64,000 bases of DNA from Lacticaseibacillus baoqingensis (GCF_003946165.1 NZ_RHOI01000008.1:54581-118580), one strand, 5' to 3'; positions 16,322-26,173 are shown, counted from the first letter of the stretch. The notes: generated from the letters alone by a model not told the origin. Program-made: numbers and translations.

Positions 16322-18733
16322 TTATCGGATCGCAGCTCCGAGTTGCTCTTCCAAAGCCGTCGTGACCTTGGCAAAAGCGGTATTCACTTCGTCTTCAGTC
16401 AAGGTCTGATCATCGCGGCGATAAGTCAGTGTATAAGCCAAACTCTTTTGATGATTGGCAATGTTTTTGCCGGAATAAACATCAAACAGCGTCACATCTC
16501 TCAGGTACTTGCCGCCATTAGCCGTGATCACCGATTCGATCGCGGCATTTTCAACAGATTGTGCCACTAAGATCGCGATATCACGCGTCATTGATGGGAA
16601 CTTCGGCGCAGGCTTGGCTGCCATTTGTGTCCGCGGCGCCTGCATCAACGCCTCTAGGTCTAATTCAAAAACATACGTTTGCGCCAAACCGGCAGCGTGT
16701 TCATAAGCCGGATGCAACCGGCCGATCAACCCAACCGTTTGTGCCCCTAACATGATTTTTGCACTTTGTCCTGGATGCAATTCGCGACTGTCACGCAAGG
16801 CTTCGTAACGTACCGGCGTGGCCAAGCGATAATCTCCCAACAGCTGTTCGACGATGCCTTTGACATAATAAAAATCAACTGGGTGTGCGGCTTGATGCCA
16901 ATTTTTATTCGTGATATTACCGGTCAGCAAGCCGGCAACATATTCTTTTTCTTCTGGCCGCTGATGGCCTTGAGTCCGTGGGAACACCCGCCCTTGTTCG
17001 TAAATCGCCAGATCGGTTTGCTTGCGGGCAACATTATACTTTTCCGCGTTGATCAAACCGGCGACCAAGTTTTCCCGCAGCTTCGCATGATCTTGCGTCA
17101 TTGGGAATGCGACTTGAGTACCGGCTGCAGGTGCTAAGGCAAACTGACTCGCCTCATCTACGCTAGTCAAGCTGTATGTGATCACTTGACTTAAGCCTAA
17201 CCCTTCTAAGATCTTGCGAGTGCGGCGCAACCGCTTTTGCTTCGGGGTGAATTGCCCGATCGTCATGGTCGTGGTTGGCAAGGTGCTGGGTAAATTATCA
17301 AAACCATATAACCGCGCGACTTCTTCGATCAAATCAGAATCAATACTGATATCCCAACGCCGAGGCGGTACTGACACGCTAAATTCGCCATCATGCTGCT
17401 TGACCCCAAATCCCAATTGATCAAACAACTTCGTCACGGTTTCGCTGCTCAATTGCGTCCCTAAGACATGGTTGATCCGCGCCAATGTAATGTCCACCAC
17501 CACCGGTTCTGGTTTGATCGCCGTAGCAGAAAGATGGCCTTTGGCAACTGTTCCATCCCCTAATTCAGCCATTAATCGTGCCGCTTCATCCAAAGCCAAA
17601 TTGATGCTGGCCACATCGATCCCTTTTTCAAAACGCGATGAGGCTTGCGAGCGCAAATTATATTTTAAGGCGGTCTTGCGAATATTGACCGGTGCAAATT
17701 TGGCCGCTTCAATGACCACATTGACGGTGTCGTCAGTGATCTCAGAATTCAAGCCGCCCATCACACCTGCCAACGCAACTGGCTTAGTCCCATCGGTGAT
17801 GACAATGTCTTCAGGATCCAGTTCGTGGTCGTTGCCGTCAAGTGTGGTGAGATGTTCCTTAGCCTGGGCGCGCCGCACGACGATTTGCTTATTAGCCAAC
17901 TTATCATAGTCAAATGCGTGCAATGGCTGACCATAGCCCAACATGATTAAGTTGGTCACATCCACGATATTGTTGATTGGCCGCACACCGGCATTCCAAA
18001 GCCGGCGTTGGAGCCATAAAGGACTATCTTGGATCTTGACGCCTTCAACAACGCGCATCTGATAACTGGGCGCGTCAGCCGGATCTGTCACTGTCGCAGT
18101 CAGTAATTCCTCGATTGGAGTATCCCCTTCTATAACCGGACGATTTTCAAAGTGCGGACGATTGCCATAGGTCGCTCCCACTTCCCACGCCACACCGCGC
18201 ATACCCAAGGCGTCTGCGCGATTCGGGGTGATCTCAAAGTCCAAGACCGCATCATGCATGCCCAAAGCTTGCAGCGCGTCGCTGCCTGGGGTCAATGTGT
18301 CGTTAAAAACGTAAATGCCGTCAGCATAAGCCTTAGGAGCGACAGAATCCGAAAAGCCCAGTTCTTGCAGGGCACAGATCATCCCATCGGATACTTCACC
18401 ACGCATTTTGCTGCGCTTGATCTTGACGTTGTCGCCGATCCGCGCACCAGGCAAGGCCACGATCACGGTTTGCCCGGCAGCAATATTGGGCGCCCCGCAA
18501 ACGATCTGGCGTAATTCATCATCTCCCGTGTCTACTTGGGCAATGTGCAAGTGATCTGAATCGGGGTGATCAGTCAAGCTGACGACTTTCCCGACCACGA
18601 TCTTTTTTAAGCCAGCGTCCAGATGCGTGACACTGTCAACTTCGATCCCAGTGCGAGAAACCTTCTCACCTAATTCATCTGCATCAACAGGCACGTCGAC
18701 CAGCTCTTTTAACCATTCGTATGAAACATCCAT
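16322..18733 (-). CDS. pheT: Phenylalanyl-tRNA synthetase beta subunit
   Basis: Beta subunit of the alpha2-beta2 enzyme that charges tRNA-Phe. The 803 residues contain the N-terminal EMAP/tRNA-binding domain (about 40-150, with IVVGKVVSLTDHPDSDHLHIAQVD), B3/B4 editing domain, B5 domain and the C-terminal ferredoxin-like anticodon-binding domain (about 710-803, FPSMTRDIAILV). Its AGGAGG lies in the last codons of pheS, five bases separate the genes, and both depend on the upstream T-box. Confidence 0.97.
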   Translation of the reverse strand: MDVSYEWLKELVDVPVDADELGEKVSRTGIEVDSVTHLDAGLKKIVVGKVVSLTDHPDSDHLHIAQVDTGDDELRQIVCGAPNIAAGQTVIVALPGARIGDNVKIKRSKMRGEVSDGMICALQELGFSDSVAPKAYADGIYVFNDTLTPGSDALQALGMHDAVLDFEITPNRADALGMRGVAWEVGATYGNRPHFENRPVIEGDTPIEELLTATVTDPADAPSYQMRVVEGVKIQDSPLWLQRRLWNAGVRPINNIVDVTNLIMLGYGQPLHAFDYDKLANKQIVVRRAQAKEHLTTLDGNDHELDPEDIVITDGTKPVALAGVMGGLNSEITDDTVNVVIEAAKFAPVNIRKTALKYNLRSQASSRFEKGIDVASINLALDEAARLMAELGDGTVAKGHLSATAIKPEPVVVDITLARINHVLGTQLSSETVTKLFDQLGFGVKQHDGEFSVSVPPRRWDISIDSDLIEEVARLYGFDNLPSTLPTTTMTIGQFTPKQKRLRRTRKILEGLGLSQVITYSLTSVDEASQFALAPAAGTQVAFPMTQDHAKLRENLVAGLINAEKYNVARKQTDLAIYEQGRVFPRTQGHQRPEEKEYVAGLLTGNITNKNWHQAAHPVDFYYVKGIVEQLLGDYRLATPVRYEALRDSRELHPGQSAKIMLGAQTVGLIGRLHPAYEHAAGLAQTYVFELDLEALMQAPRTQMAAKPAPKFPSMTRDIAILVAQSVENAAIESVITANGGKYLRDVTLFDVYSGKNIANHQKSLAYTLTYRRDDQTLTEDEVNTAFAKVTTALEEQLGAAIR

Positions 18734-18738
18734 GTTTG

Positions 18739-19785
18739 TTAACCCTCCTGTTGGAACTGGGACAAGAAGCGCTGGTCCCCTTGATAAAAACTGCGAATGT
18801 CATCGATGCCATACTTCAACATGGCAAACCGATCTGGGCCTAAGCCAAAGGCAAAACCGCCATAGACATGAGCATCCACCCCTGCAGCCGTCAAGACATT
18901 GGGATGTACCATGCCCGCACCGAGCACTTCGATCCAACCAGAATACTTGCAGATCGCACACCCGGCACCGTTGCAGCGGAAACATGAGACATCCACTTCA
19001 ACGGATGGTTCCGTAAACGGAAAGAAACTTGGCCGCAACCGGATCTTCCGGTCGGCGCCAAAGACATGCTGGGCTAATGCCAACAGGGTACCTTTTAAAT
19101 CAGCCATTGTAATGTGCTTGTCAATGACCAAGCCTTCAACTTGATGAAATTGGTGTGAATGCGTGGCATCATCAGTATCCCGACGGTAAACCCGCCCTGG
19201 GGAGATCATTTTTAAGGGGCCTTTAGAAAAGTCATGCACTTCCAGCGTCCGTGCTTGCACAGGACTGGTTTGTGACCGCATCAACAGCTGATCATCAATA
19301 TAAAAAGTATCCTGCATATCACGTGCTGGGTGGTTCTTGGGGATGTTCAACATTTCAAAATTGTAATGATCTTCTTCAACTTCCGGCCCATCGATTACTT
19401 GATAGCCTTGGCCAATAAAGAATTCTTCAATATCATCCATGATCTGCGCCAAAATATGAGGCGTCCCGGCTACGACGGCATCGCCAGGCAGCGTGACATC
19501 AAGCGTTTCTTCCGCCAGCTTTTGATTGATCACGGCTTGTTCAAGGTCATGCTTGCGTTCTTGAATGCTTGCTTGCAGATCATCTTTGATCTTGTTGGCA
19601 AACGCCCCGACTTTAGGCCGTTCATTTGCGTCAAGATCTTTCATCCCCCGCAAAACCTCAGTGATCGGTCCTTTTTTTCCTAACAACTCAACGCGGGTTT
19701 GATTCAATTGGTCAAGGTCTTTTAACGACTTGATCTTAGCTTGATTCTGTTCAAATAGTTCTTCCAATTTAGATTTGAGATCCAT
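18739..19785 (-). CDS. pheS: Phenylalanyl-tRNA synthetase alpha subunit
   Basis: Catalytic alpha subunit of 348 residues. An N-terminal coiled coil is followed by the class II core with [12 protein letters not shown] (motif 1/2 region), [21 protein letters not shown] (motif 2) and [22 protein letters not shown] (motif 3). The ATG at 19785 has GGGAGG 8 nt upstream; the longer frame to 19896 enters the T-box terminator and is rejected. Confidence 0.97.
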   Translation of the reverse strand: MDLKSKLEELFEQNQAKIKSLKDLDQLNQTRVELLGKKGPITEVLRGMKDLDANERPKVGAFANKIKDDLQASIQERKHDLEQAVINQKLAEETLDVTLPGDAVVAGTPHILAQIMDDIEEFFIGQGYQVIDGPEVEEDHYNFEMLNIPKNHPARDMQDTFYIDDQLLMRSQTSPVQARTLEVHDFSKGPLKMISPGRVYRRDTDDATHSHQFHQVEGLVIDKHITMADLKGTLLALAQHVFGADRKIRLRPSFFPFTEPSVEVDVSCFRCNGAGCAICKYSGWIEVLGAGMVHPNVLTAAGVDAHVYGGFAFGLGPDRFAMLKYGIDDIRSFYQGDQRFLSQFQQEG

Positions 19786-19825
19786 TTGGAATCCTCCCTT
19801 TATGTGTCTCTCAATTCGGTGGCAC

Positions 19826-20041
19826 AAAAAAAGCCCCATCCCTAAGAAGGGACGAAGCATCGCGGTACCACCCTTGTTCAATGCCATTAATGGCAAAACA
19901 ACTCAACAACTTAACGGCAGTACCGGAGCGACCTGACGATCGTCTACTCAAAAAGTGAATACGAGCCTTGATCCTATCAGCACCTCTCAGTCGCTGAGTG
20001 CTGTTCCCTGACTAGTCCGCCGGCTTGCGCTTTTCTCAATG
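19826..20041 (-). promoter_or_regulatory. T-box leader of pheST (Phe specifier)
   Basis: On the minus strand the leader carries the T-box core AAGGGTGGTACCGCG (19861-19875) and, downstream, a terminator stem with seven T (19826-19857). Upstream stem I contains GTATTCACT, in which TTC is the likely Phe specifier codon. Uncharged tRNA-Phe should favour the antiterminator and switch on pheST. This fills most of the 328-base gap between pheS and the HxlR gene. Confidence 0.93.
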
Positions 20042-20065
20042 TATTTGATTTGTTTAGTTGCATTT

Positions 20066-20094
20066 AGGCTAGCAAAAAAATAACGGTTCGTCAA
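20066..20094 (-). promoter_or_regulatory. pheST promoter
   Basis: Minus strand TTGACG (20089-20094), 17-bp spacer ending TGC, TAGCCT (20066-20071). Confidence 0.65.
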
Positions 20095-20113
20095 GGGCGA
20101 ACCGCCCAATCGA

Positions 20114-20476
20114 TTATTCACATTCTTGATCGGTCAACCATGCGTCACCCCAAGTGTGCGCTGCTGCCATCACTGGCGAAAGCGCTTCACCCTTTGATGT
20201 TAACACATATTCGATCAATGCAGAATCAGTATGCGTGCGCCGATCCACTAAACCTTCTGCCTCTAATTCTTTTAGCCGTTCAACTAAAACGCGGTCAGAA
20301 CACTTTGTGATCGTACCGGCAATGTCTTTAAACCTCGATGGTCCATTTTGTAACAAGACTTCAAGGATCAGGCCGTTCCACTTTTTGCCTAAGATCTTAA
20401 AGGTCTGAGTAAATTTTGGACACAACGATAAACGTTCTTGGGTACAGTTGCTCGTTGCTACTACAGTCGCTGTCAT
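20114..20476 (-). CDS. HxlR-family transcriptional regulator
   Basis: A 120-residue winged-helix regulator of the HxlR/MarR-like group. The family hallmark CPKFTQTFKILGKKWNGLILEVLL contains a Cys (Cys19) at the place used for thiol sensing in YodB/HypR relatives; Cys11 is also present. The wing region SDRVLVERLKELEAEGLVDRR is clear. The ATG at 20476 has GAGGTGA 6 nt upstream. No target is adjacent on the same strand; the neighbours are pheS and an HD hydrolase. Redox sensing is a possibility only. Confidence 0.88.
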   Translation of the reverse strand: MTATVVATSNCTQERLSLCPKFTQTFKILGKKWNGLILEVLLQNGPSRFKDIAGTITKCSDRVLVERLKELEAEGLVDRRTHTDSALIEYVLTSKGEALSPVMAAAHTWGDAWLTDQECE

Positions 20477-20505
20477 ATTAGTCACCTCATAAAGCCTCAC
20501 TTACA

Positions 20506-20511
20506 ATTATA
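20506..20511 (-). promoter_or_regulatory. -10 element of the HxlR gene
   Basis: TATAAT on the minus strand, in a repetitive AT tract (TATACTAATACTATATAAT) that could also hold an operator. Confidence 0.45.
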
Positions 20512-20561
20512 TAGTATTAGTATAACGCACTGGGTTCAAAATGCAACCGCAGCAGCCCCAT

Positions 20562-20592
20562 CAAAAAAGCCCTGAGGCTTCCACCACAGGGC
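20562..20592 (-). terminator. Terminator after the HD hydrolase gene
   Basis: Minus strand GCCCTGTGG-TGGAAG-CCTCAGGGC-like stem followed by six T, just past the stop at 20600. Confidence 0.8.
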
Positions 20593-20599
20593 CAAAACT

Positions 20600-21100
20600 T
20601 CATGATCGTTCTAAGTGGTACCGAAATGGATGACGCACCTTTTGGAGCCACGGGACTAAAACTTCATCCATGGCGGCATAATCGTCAACTAAAGACACCA
20701 CAAAACTTTCCTTATACTTCGGCAAAGCCGTGGTTGCGCCCCACATGTGCTTGACGATGATGTCTTTTTCCATTGGACTGAGATCCGTTAACTTCTCCGC
20801 GTTTCGCAATGCGATCCGCGGATGGATATAGGCATGCGTTCCCAGATCAAACTTGGTCACCCGCCAGTCATAATAGAACAGATCATGTAACAAACCTGCT
20901 CGAGCGAGTGCACGAACATTCAAATGCCACTTCTTACCTAGCAAATAGCTTTGGTAAGAGACGCTGATACAATGTTCCAAACGGTTGGAATAATGATGCT
21001 GGGTATAATCCGCCAGCTTTTGCACCGCTGGTTGTGCCAGCAAGTCGCCAACATAACCCAGATATTCCGCGTCGGTGGTCCAATCAAGCTTAGTGCTCAT
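20600..21100 (-). CDS. HD-domain hydrolase
   Basis: A 166-residue HD-superfamily metal-dependent phosphohydrolase. Metal ligands are visible as H in RLEHCISVSYQS, the HD pair in LLHDLFYYDW and a later D in VSLVDDYAAMDE. Substrate unknown; proteins of this size are commonly annotated only as HD or HDIG domain proteins. AAGGGG precedes the ATG by about 9 nt. It is monocistronic, with its own promoter and terminator. Confidence 0.85.
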   Translation of the reverse strand: MSTKLDWTTDAEYLGYVGDLLAQPAVQKLADYTQHHYSNRLEHCISVSYQSYLLGKKWHLNVRALARAGLLHDLFYYDWRVTKFDLGTHAYIHPRIALRNAEKLTDLSPMEKDIIVKHMWGATTALPKYKESFVVSLVDDYAAMDEVLVPWLQKVRHPFRYHLERS

Positions 21101-21142
21101 TCAAAGTCCCCTTCATATGCGGTTATCGTTCAACACACCTAT

Positions 21143-21151
21143 ATTATAACA
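21143..21151 (-). promoter_or_regulatory. Extended -10 promoter of the HD hydrolase gene
   Basis: Minus strand TGT-TATAAT (21143-21151), about 40 nt before the start codon. Confidence 0.55.
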
Positions 21152-21277
21152 GCCTCAAGTCCTTTTGCGCACCTGGTTTAAAGATTCTTAACTTGCTTGT
21201 AACCGTTCAGCAATTAGCTAAAGACTGACCACCAAAAGCGCTATCACTAATTTAAGCCGACAGCTTTAGGCGGGTTT

Positions 21278-22036
21278 TCAGGCGGTCAAGTGGAACATCA
21301 CCACCGCAGCCGCGATCGCAACATTTAACGATTCAGCTTCGCCACGAATCGGGATGTACAAGTTGACATCCGTTTGATGCAAAAGTTCCTGAGACATCCC
21401 ATTGCCTTCGTTGCCGACGATCAAGCCAAAATGCCGAGTCGGTTGCACGTCTCGATAGGATTTGGCATTCACATTTAATTCTGTCCCGTACACAGGGACT
21501 TGGGCGGCTTGTAATTGTGCGATCACAGGGGCCAGTGCCGTAGTGGTGATGTTAACGTGAAATTGGCTGCCTTGCATCGCGCGCAAGACTTTGGGATTAA
21601 ACGCATCTGCAGTCCCATCGCCAAAGATCACCTGCTGGATCCCAGCGGCATCGGCAGTCCGTACTAAGGTCCCAACATTACCTGGATCTTGGATCCCGTC
21701 TAACAACAAATATGACCCGCTCACCGCTTCTGGCAAAGTACCTGTGACCCGCGGCATTACCGCAAAGATCCCTTGCGGTGTTGGGGTTTCGCTCAAATGT
21801 TTAGCCACTTCCGGACTGATCTCTGTCAGCTGCTCATAATAAGGCCGTAACGCGCGCTCTTCCAAAAACTTATTGATCGCATAGATCCGCCGCGGCTGCT
21901 GTCCCGCTTTTAGGGCTTCTTCGACTAAGTGCCACCCTTCCAGCAAGTAGGCGTCTCCTTGTTTTTGATATTTCTTGACCGTCAATTTCTTCGCGGCTTT
22001 GATGTGTTCATTTTTTGGTGATGCAATGTATTCCAT
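21278..22036 (-). CDS. TrmH/SpoU-family RNA 2'-O-methyltransferase
   Basis: A 252-residue SPOUT methyltransferase. An N-terminal substrate-binding domain (about 1-95, LEGWHLVEEALKAG) precedes the SpoU domain with LLLDGIQDPGNVGTLVRTADAAG (motif 1), FGLIVGNEGNGMS (motif 2) and IPIRGEAESLNVAIAAAVVMF (motif 3, knot). Probably acts on 23S rRNA, as YsgA-type relatives are thought to; the exact target is not visible. AGGAGG precedes the ATG. It is divergent from acyP. Confidence 0.9.
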   Translation of the reverse strand: MEYIASPKNEHIKAAKKLTVKKYQKQGDAYLLEGWHLVEEALKAGQQPRRIYAINKFLEERALRPYYEQLTEISPEVAKHLSETPTPQGIFAVMPRVTGTLPEAVSGSYLLLDGIQDPGNVGTLVRTADAAGIQQVIFGDGTADAFNPKVLRAMQGSQFHVNITTTALAPVIAQLQAAQVPVYGTELNVNAKSYRDVQPTRHFGLIVGNEGNGMSQELLHQTDVNLYIPIRGEAESLNVAIAAAVVMFHLTA

Positions 22037-22061
22037 ATTGTCCTCCTAAGGTTTCTTAACG

Positions 22062-22070
22062 AGTATAGCA
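22062..22070 (-). promoter_or_regulatory. Extended -10 promoter of the TrmH-type gene
   Basis: Minus strand TGC-TATACT (22062-22070), about 26 nt before the start codon. Confidence 0.55.
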
Positions 22071-22131
22071 GTCTTCGTGCGCAGACACCATCTCACAGCG
22101 TTGTGATAAAATATTTGTGGAGGTGTCATTC

Positions 22132-22413
22132 ATGGTAGAAATTGCAAAATCAATGCGCGTCACCGGCCGCGTTCAAGGCGTTGGGTTTCGCTGGATGACA
22201 AAGATGGTCGCAGATAAATTACAGATCAAAGGCTATGTGCAAAATCGTTTTGACGGTTCTGTCTATATTGAAGCCAAAGGCGATGTTGTGGCGATGGCAA
22301 AATTCGCCGCTGCGATCAAAGCCAGTCCCACCCCGAGCGGGCGCGTCGCAACGTATGAAGAGCACGTCTTGACCAAGGACTTTCCATATGACGACTTTCG
22401 GGTTACCGGTTGA
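22132..22413 (+). CDS. acyP: Acylphosphatase
   Basis: A 93-residue acylphosphatase that hydrolyses carboxyl-phosphate bonds. The signature MRVTGRVQGVGFRWMT contains the catalytic Arg and GxVQGVGFR phosphate loop, and GYVQNRFDGSVYIEAKG contains the catalytic Asn. The ATG at 22132 has GGAGGTG 6 nt upstream. It precedes yidC by 57 bases on the same strand. Confidence 0.95.
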   Translation: MVEIAKSMRVTGRVQGVGFRWMTKMVADKLQIKGYVQNRFDGSVYIEAKGDVVAMAKFAAAIKASPTPSGRVATYEEHVLTKDFPYDDFRVTG

Positions 22414-22470
22414 AAGCCGGTGTTCCTTCAAGTATAGTTATTTTCAGTATGAGATGAAGGGACAGACAAC

Positions 22471-23433
22471 ATGCATAGAATAAAAAAATGGGCCGCACTT
22501 GGCGGGGTCGCAAGCCTCGCAATCTTTTTAAGTGCGTGTCATAAGACCACAACACAGTTAAAACCGCCGACAGGATTCTTTGGCGTCTTTTACAACATCA
22601 TTGGTAAGCCAATTCAGCACGTGATGGAATGGATCGCCGGTATGGTCGGCAACACCACCAACGGCTATGGCATCGCGATCCTGCTGATCACGTTAGTCGT
22701 CCGGTTGGTCTTGCTCCCGGCGATGCTGAATCAGCAGCGCAAAATGACCACTTCGCAAGAAAAGGCCAAGATTCTCAAGCCACAATTGGATATCATCCAA
22801 AAGCAAATGAAGAAACCAGGCTTGAGTCAAGACGAAACCATTCATCTGAATCAGTTGATGCAAGATGTCTACAAGAAAAATGGTACGAGTATGATCCCAT
22901 CCATGGGTTGCTTGACCTTGCTGATCCAATTGCCGATTTTCTCTGGACTTTATCAAGCCGTTGCATATTCGCCAGAGATTTCCAAAAGTACCTTCTTCGG
23001 GATCCAGTTGGGCCATTCCAGCTTGATCATCACGATCAGTGCGACGATCTTGTATTTGATCCAAAGTTGGATCATGCTGCAAGGCGTTGCCCCTGAGCAG
23101 CGCAAGGCCATGCAAACAAGTGCCTTGATCTCACCGATCATGACATTTTGGTTCTGTCTGATGTACAACGCCGGCTTGGGACTTTACTTCTTAGCCGGTG
23201 GGGTGATCATCTTGATCCAACAAGTGATCGTGACCTACGTCATCACGCCAAACATTCGTCGCAAGATGGATGAAGATCTGGCAAAAAATCCCCCTGTGAT
23301 TGTGGTCGATGAACATACCTTTGATCAGGCCGCACCGGCACCAACGCCAACCAACGCCCCGATCAATCCTGCTCGCCCAGGTGTGACCAAGCGCAACCGT
23401 AATGCCGGCAAGCAGCAACATCATAAAAAATAA
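22471..23433 (+). CDS. yidC: Membrane protein insertase YidC (lipoprotein type)
   Basis: A 320-residue YidC/Oxa1 insertase. A lipoprotein signal peptide ends in the lipobox LSAC (Cys23). Five transmembrane segments and the central NQQRKMTTSQEKAKILKPQLD cytoplasmic hairpin typical of Gram-positive YidC follow, then a basic C-terminal tail (KRNRNAGKQQHHKK) suited to ribosome contact. Located after acyP. Lactobacilli usually have two yidC copies; this one is not in the rnpA-jag context. Confidence 0.95.
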   Translation: MHRIKKWAALGGVASLAIFLSACHKTTTQLKPPTGFFGVFYNIIGKPIQHVMEWIAGMVGNTTNGYGIAILLITLVVRLVLLPAMLNQQRKMTTSQEKAKILKPQLDIIQKQMKKPGLSQDETIHLNQLMQDVYKKNGTSMIPSMGCLTLLIQLPIFSGLYQAVAYSPEISKSTFFGIQLGHSSLIITISATILYLIQSWIMLQGVAPEQRKAMQTSALISPIMTFWFCLMYNAGLGLYFLAGGVIILIQQVIVTYVITPNIRRKMDEDLAKNPPVIVVDEHTFDQAAPAPTPTNAPINPARPGVTKRNRNAGKQQHHKK

Positions 23434-23457
23434 TCACTCGCAATCACCAAACATAAT

Positions 23458-23505
23458 AAACGGTTCTGTTCACACCCAGCGGCTGTGCACAGAACCGTTT
23501 TTTTG
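23458..23505 (+). terminator. yidC terminator
   Basis: AAACGGTTCTGT and ACAGAACCGTTT form a long stem followed by a T run. Confidence 0.88.
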
Positions 23506-23619
23506 ACGTGTTCAGCCTGGTACGAAGGCACCCGAGCTTTGGATGATCATCGCTGTGAGTCGCAATTAGGCGACTTTGCAGTGCGAGTCCGCTTACCGCC
23601 ACGATGACTTAAACGCGCA

Positions 23620-23656
23620 CAAAAAAAGCACCCTGCAATGCAGGATACTTTTTCGG
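23620..23656 (-). terminator. tuf terminator
   Basis: Minus strand AAGTATCCTG-CATTG-CAGGGTGCTT (with G-U pairs) followed by seven T, 10 nt after the tuf stop. Confidence 0.85.
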
Positions 23657-23665
23657 GGCAGTGTC

Positions 23666-24856
23666 TTAGTCCAAGATTTCGGAAACGACACCGGCACCAA
23701 CAGTACGGCCACCTTCACGAACGGTGAACTTGGTACCTTTTTCGATCGCAACTGGGTTGATCAAATCAACTTCAAACGTCACGTTATCGCCAGGCATAAC
23801 CATTTCTACGCCGTCTGGCAATTCGATGACACCAGTCACATCAGTGGTGTGGAAGTAGAATTGAGGACGATAGTTAGAGAAGAATGGTGTATGACGGCCA
23901 CCTTCGTCCTTGGTCAAGATATAAACTTCACCCTTGAACTTGGAGTGTAATTGGATGGAACCTGGCTTTGCCAAAACTTGGCCACGTTCAACTTGATCGC
24001 GGTTAACCCCACGAAGCAAGACACCAACGTTATCGCCGGCTTCGCCAAGATCCAACGTCTTACGGAACATTTCCAGACCCGTAACAGTGGACTTGAGCAC
24101 TTCAGGCTTCAAGCCGATGATTTCGACTTCGTCACCAATCTTAACCGTCCCACGGTCGATACGACCAGAGGCAACGGTACCACGACCAGTAATAGTGAAG
24201 ACGTCTTCAACAGGCATCAAGAAAGGCTTGTCCGTATCACGTTCTGGGGTTGGGATATATTCGTCAACCGTGTCCATGAGTTCTTGGATAACTTTTTCTT
24301 GTTCTGGGTCGCCTTCAAGAGCCTTGAGAGCAGAACCGCGGATAACAGGAATATCGTCACCAGGGAAATCGTATTCGGACAAGAGTTCACGGACTTCCAT
24401 TTCAACTAAGTCGATGAGTTCTTCATCGTCAACTAAATCAGTCTTGTTCAAGAAGACAACGATATAGTCAACACCAACCTGGCGAGCCAGGAGGATGTGT
24501 TCACGCGTCTGTGGCATTGGGCCGTCAGTAGCGGCAACAACCAAGATCGCACCATCCATCTGCGCAGCACCGGTAATCATGTTCTTAACGTAGTCCGCGT
24601 GCCCAGGGGCATCGATATGCGCATAGTGGCGCTTCTCGGTTTCGTATTCAACGTGGGCGGTGTTGATAGTGATACCACGTTCCTTTTCTTCTGGGGCAGC
24701 ATCGATAGATGCATAGTCTTGCGCTTTAGCAAGGCCCTTTTCGGAAAGTACCTTGGTGATAGCCGCGGTCAGGGTAGTCTTACCGTGGTCAACGTGCCCG
24801 ATCGTACCAATGTTTACGTGGGGCTTAGTGCGTTCATAGTGTTCTTTTTCAGCCAT
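23666..24856 (-). CDS. tuf: Elongation factor Tu
   Basis: EF-Tu delivers aminoacyl-tRNA to the ribosome. The 396-residue protein has [10 protein letters not shown] (G1), the RGITI switch I region (G2), DAPGHADY (G3), [10 protein letters not shown] (G4) and SALKALEGD (G5), then beta-barrel domains II and III. The ATG at 24856 is the standard start ([15 protein letters not shown]) with AGGAGG upstream; the longer frame is promoter and leader DNA. Codon use is restricted, as expected for a highly expressed gene. Two promoters are visible. Confidence 0.98.
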   Translation of the reverse strand: MAEKEHYERTKPHVNIGTIGHVDHGKTTLTAAITKVLSEKGLAKAQDYASIDAAPEEKERGITINTAHVEYETEKRHYAHIDAPGHADYVKNMITGAAQMDGAILVVAATDGPMPQTREHILLARQVGVDYIVVFLNKTDLVDDEELIDLVEMEVRELLSEYDFPGDDIPVIRGSALKALEGDPEQEKVIQELMDTVDEYIPTPERDTDKPFLMPVEDVFTITGRGTVASGRIDRGTVKIGDEVEIIGLKPEVLKSTVTGLEMFRKTLDLGEAGDNVGVLLRGVNRDQVERGQVLAKPGSIQLHSKFKGEVYILTKDEGGRHTPFFSNYRPQFYFHTTDVTGVIELPDGVEMVMPGDNVTFEVDLINPVAIEKGTKFTVREGGRTVGAGVVSEILD

Positions 24857-24927
24857 GAAAAAACGAACCTCCTGTATTTTTGTCGCAAAGATATGCATCG
24901 CAAAAGCCACGCAATCCTTTACGTTAT

Positions 24928-24955
24928 AGTGTACTACATTCACGCCAAAACACAA
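24928..24955 (-). promoter_or_regulatory. tuf proximal promoter
   Basis: Minus strand TTGTGT (24950-24955), 16-bp spacer, TACACT (24928-24933). Confidence 0.55.
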
Positions 24956-24991
24956 AACAAATATTTTGGCTGGAAATGAATTCCGAAAATG

Positions 24992-25020
24992 ATTATATCG
25001 AGAATCGCGGACTTTGTAAA
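24992..25020 (-). promoter_or_regulatory. tuf distal promoter
   Basis: Minus strand TTTACA (25015-25020), 17-bp spacer, TATAAT (24992-24997). Confidence 0.75.
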
Positions 25021-25063
25021 CCCGTGGCGTCAAGTTTTTTTCATTTACACCAAAATCGCGATA

Positions 25064-25978
25064 TTACGCCATATCCATTAACTTCGCCGTTTGCTGCTGC
25101 ATCCAGTTAAAAAGCGCTTGTTCCGCTTTGGTGACGCTTGCCGCTTCTTTGTGGAAATAACTCGCCGCAAAATGCGCCGGATCTGGGATCACCGCATCAA
25201 TGAAAGGATAAAGATACCCTAACTCAAAGCGCAAAACTTCAACCGTGGCACGCATCAGTTCTGGGTCGCCAAGGCCGATCTGGCGCTGGATCTGATCTAA
25301 CACGGCCAACAAGGTGTGATCTCCTAAAACACCTGGCAAGGCATTGGGCACCACCTCACCGCTTTGTTGATACCCGGCAACCATGACCGGTTGATCATCA
25401 TCGACGGCTGTTAACGCATCAAGCAGACTGATGCGCACAGCCGGATGGACATCCGGATCAGCCAAATTTGCCCGCGCCGCGCTGATCAAGGCCGTGCGAG
25501 GTAAACGGCCAAGATTTTTAAGTAATTCTTCTTGCTGATGCGGCTCAAACCCGCCTAGATGCCGTAATTGGCGCGCGAGTTCTGTGATCTCGGCTTGATG
25601 TTTTGCCATATCGGCAGCTTCTGCAGCTTCAATGCGCGCTTTGACGCTATGTTGCTGATCAGGTTGGACGTGATGCAATACGGCCCAAGCAAAACGATAA
25701 TCCGGCAAGGCAATCAACGTATCATAAAGTGTCGCCGTATCCTCTGGATGAGCTAAAAAGTCCTCCATGAATTCACTTAAATATCCGACCGCTTCTTGCG
25801 GTTGCGAAAGTCCGTTGTACGCGCTGACTAACAAACGCGCGATTTCAAACGCTGGCGCTTGTTTAAACGCTTTTTCTAAATGGGCGACGGCACTGGCGTA
25901 ATTTTGACTCTTTAACGCACGCTGACCCAAGGTCAAATGGCGGTTAGTGTTGTTTGGCATCGAAACGACTTTTCCCAT
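25064..25978 (-). CDS. TPR-repeat protein
   Basis: A 304-residue soluble, helix-rich protein. Residues about 15-75 form two TPR-like repeats (LGQRALKSQNYASAVAHLEKAFKQAP); the rest is less regular helix. No enzyme motif or signal peptide. AAAGGAG lies 6 nt before the ATG. It has its own TTGCTC/TACAAT promoter and sits between tuf and rnjB. It probably serves protein-protein contacts; function unknown. Confidence 0.82.
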   Translation of the reverse strand: MGKVVSMPNNTNRHLTLGQRALKSQNYASAVAHLEKAFKQAPAFEIARLLVSAYNGLSQPQEAVGYLSEFMEDFLAHPEDTATLYDTLIALPDYRFAWAVLHHVQPDQQHSVKARIEAAEAADMAKHQAEITELARQLRHLGGFEPHQQEELLKNLGRLPRTALISAARANLADPDVHPAVRISLLDALTAVDDDQPVMVAGYQQSGEVVPNALPGVLGDHTLLAVLDQIQRQIGLGDPELMRATVEVLRFELGYLYPFIDAVIPDPAHFAASYFHKEAASVTKAEQALFNWMQQQTAKLMDMA

Positions 25979-26073
25979 AATACACTCCTTTTGTGCGTGT
26001 ACAGCTTACTGCGCTTATCAAGTTGGCGCCAGTCCACGCGAATGCTGCCGCAGTAATTAAAACCGGTGGCTTC

Positions 26074-26102
26074 ATTGTACCTGTCTTACAAAGTACGAGC
26101 AA
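26074..26102 (-). promoter_or_regulatory. Promoter of the TPR gene
   Basis: Minus strand TTGCTC (26097-26102), 17-bp spacer, TACAAT (26074-26079), leaving a leader of about 90 nt. Confidence 0.65.
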
Positions 26103-26142
26103 TTCCCGACGTATCATTAGAAGGCGCTTTCTTGGACTGACC

Positions 26143-26173
26143 AAAAAAAGCCTCCGACATCGTTGCCAGAGGC
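26143..26173 (-). terminator. rnjB terminator
   Basis: Minus strand GCCTCTGGCA-ACGA-TGTCGGAGGC followed by seven T, 8 nt past the rnjB stop. Confidence 0.85.

Noticed and set aside
19786..19896. N-terminal extension of PheS
   Set aside because: It runs through the T-box terminator and core; the ATG at 19785 has a GGGAGG.
23506..23665. Small plus-strand ORF opposite the end of tuf
   Set aside because: It lacks a ribosome binding site and covers the tuf terminator and coding region.
24857..25033. N-terminal extension of EF-Tu
   Set aside because: The in-frame stretch covers two promoters and the leader; the standard [15 protein letters not shown] start has AGGAGG upstream.
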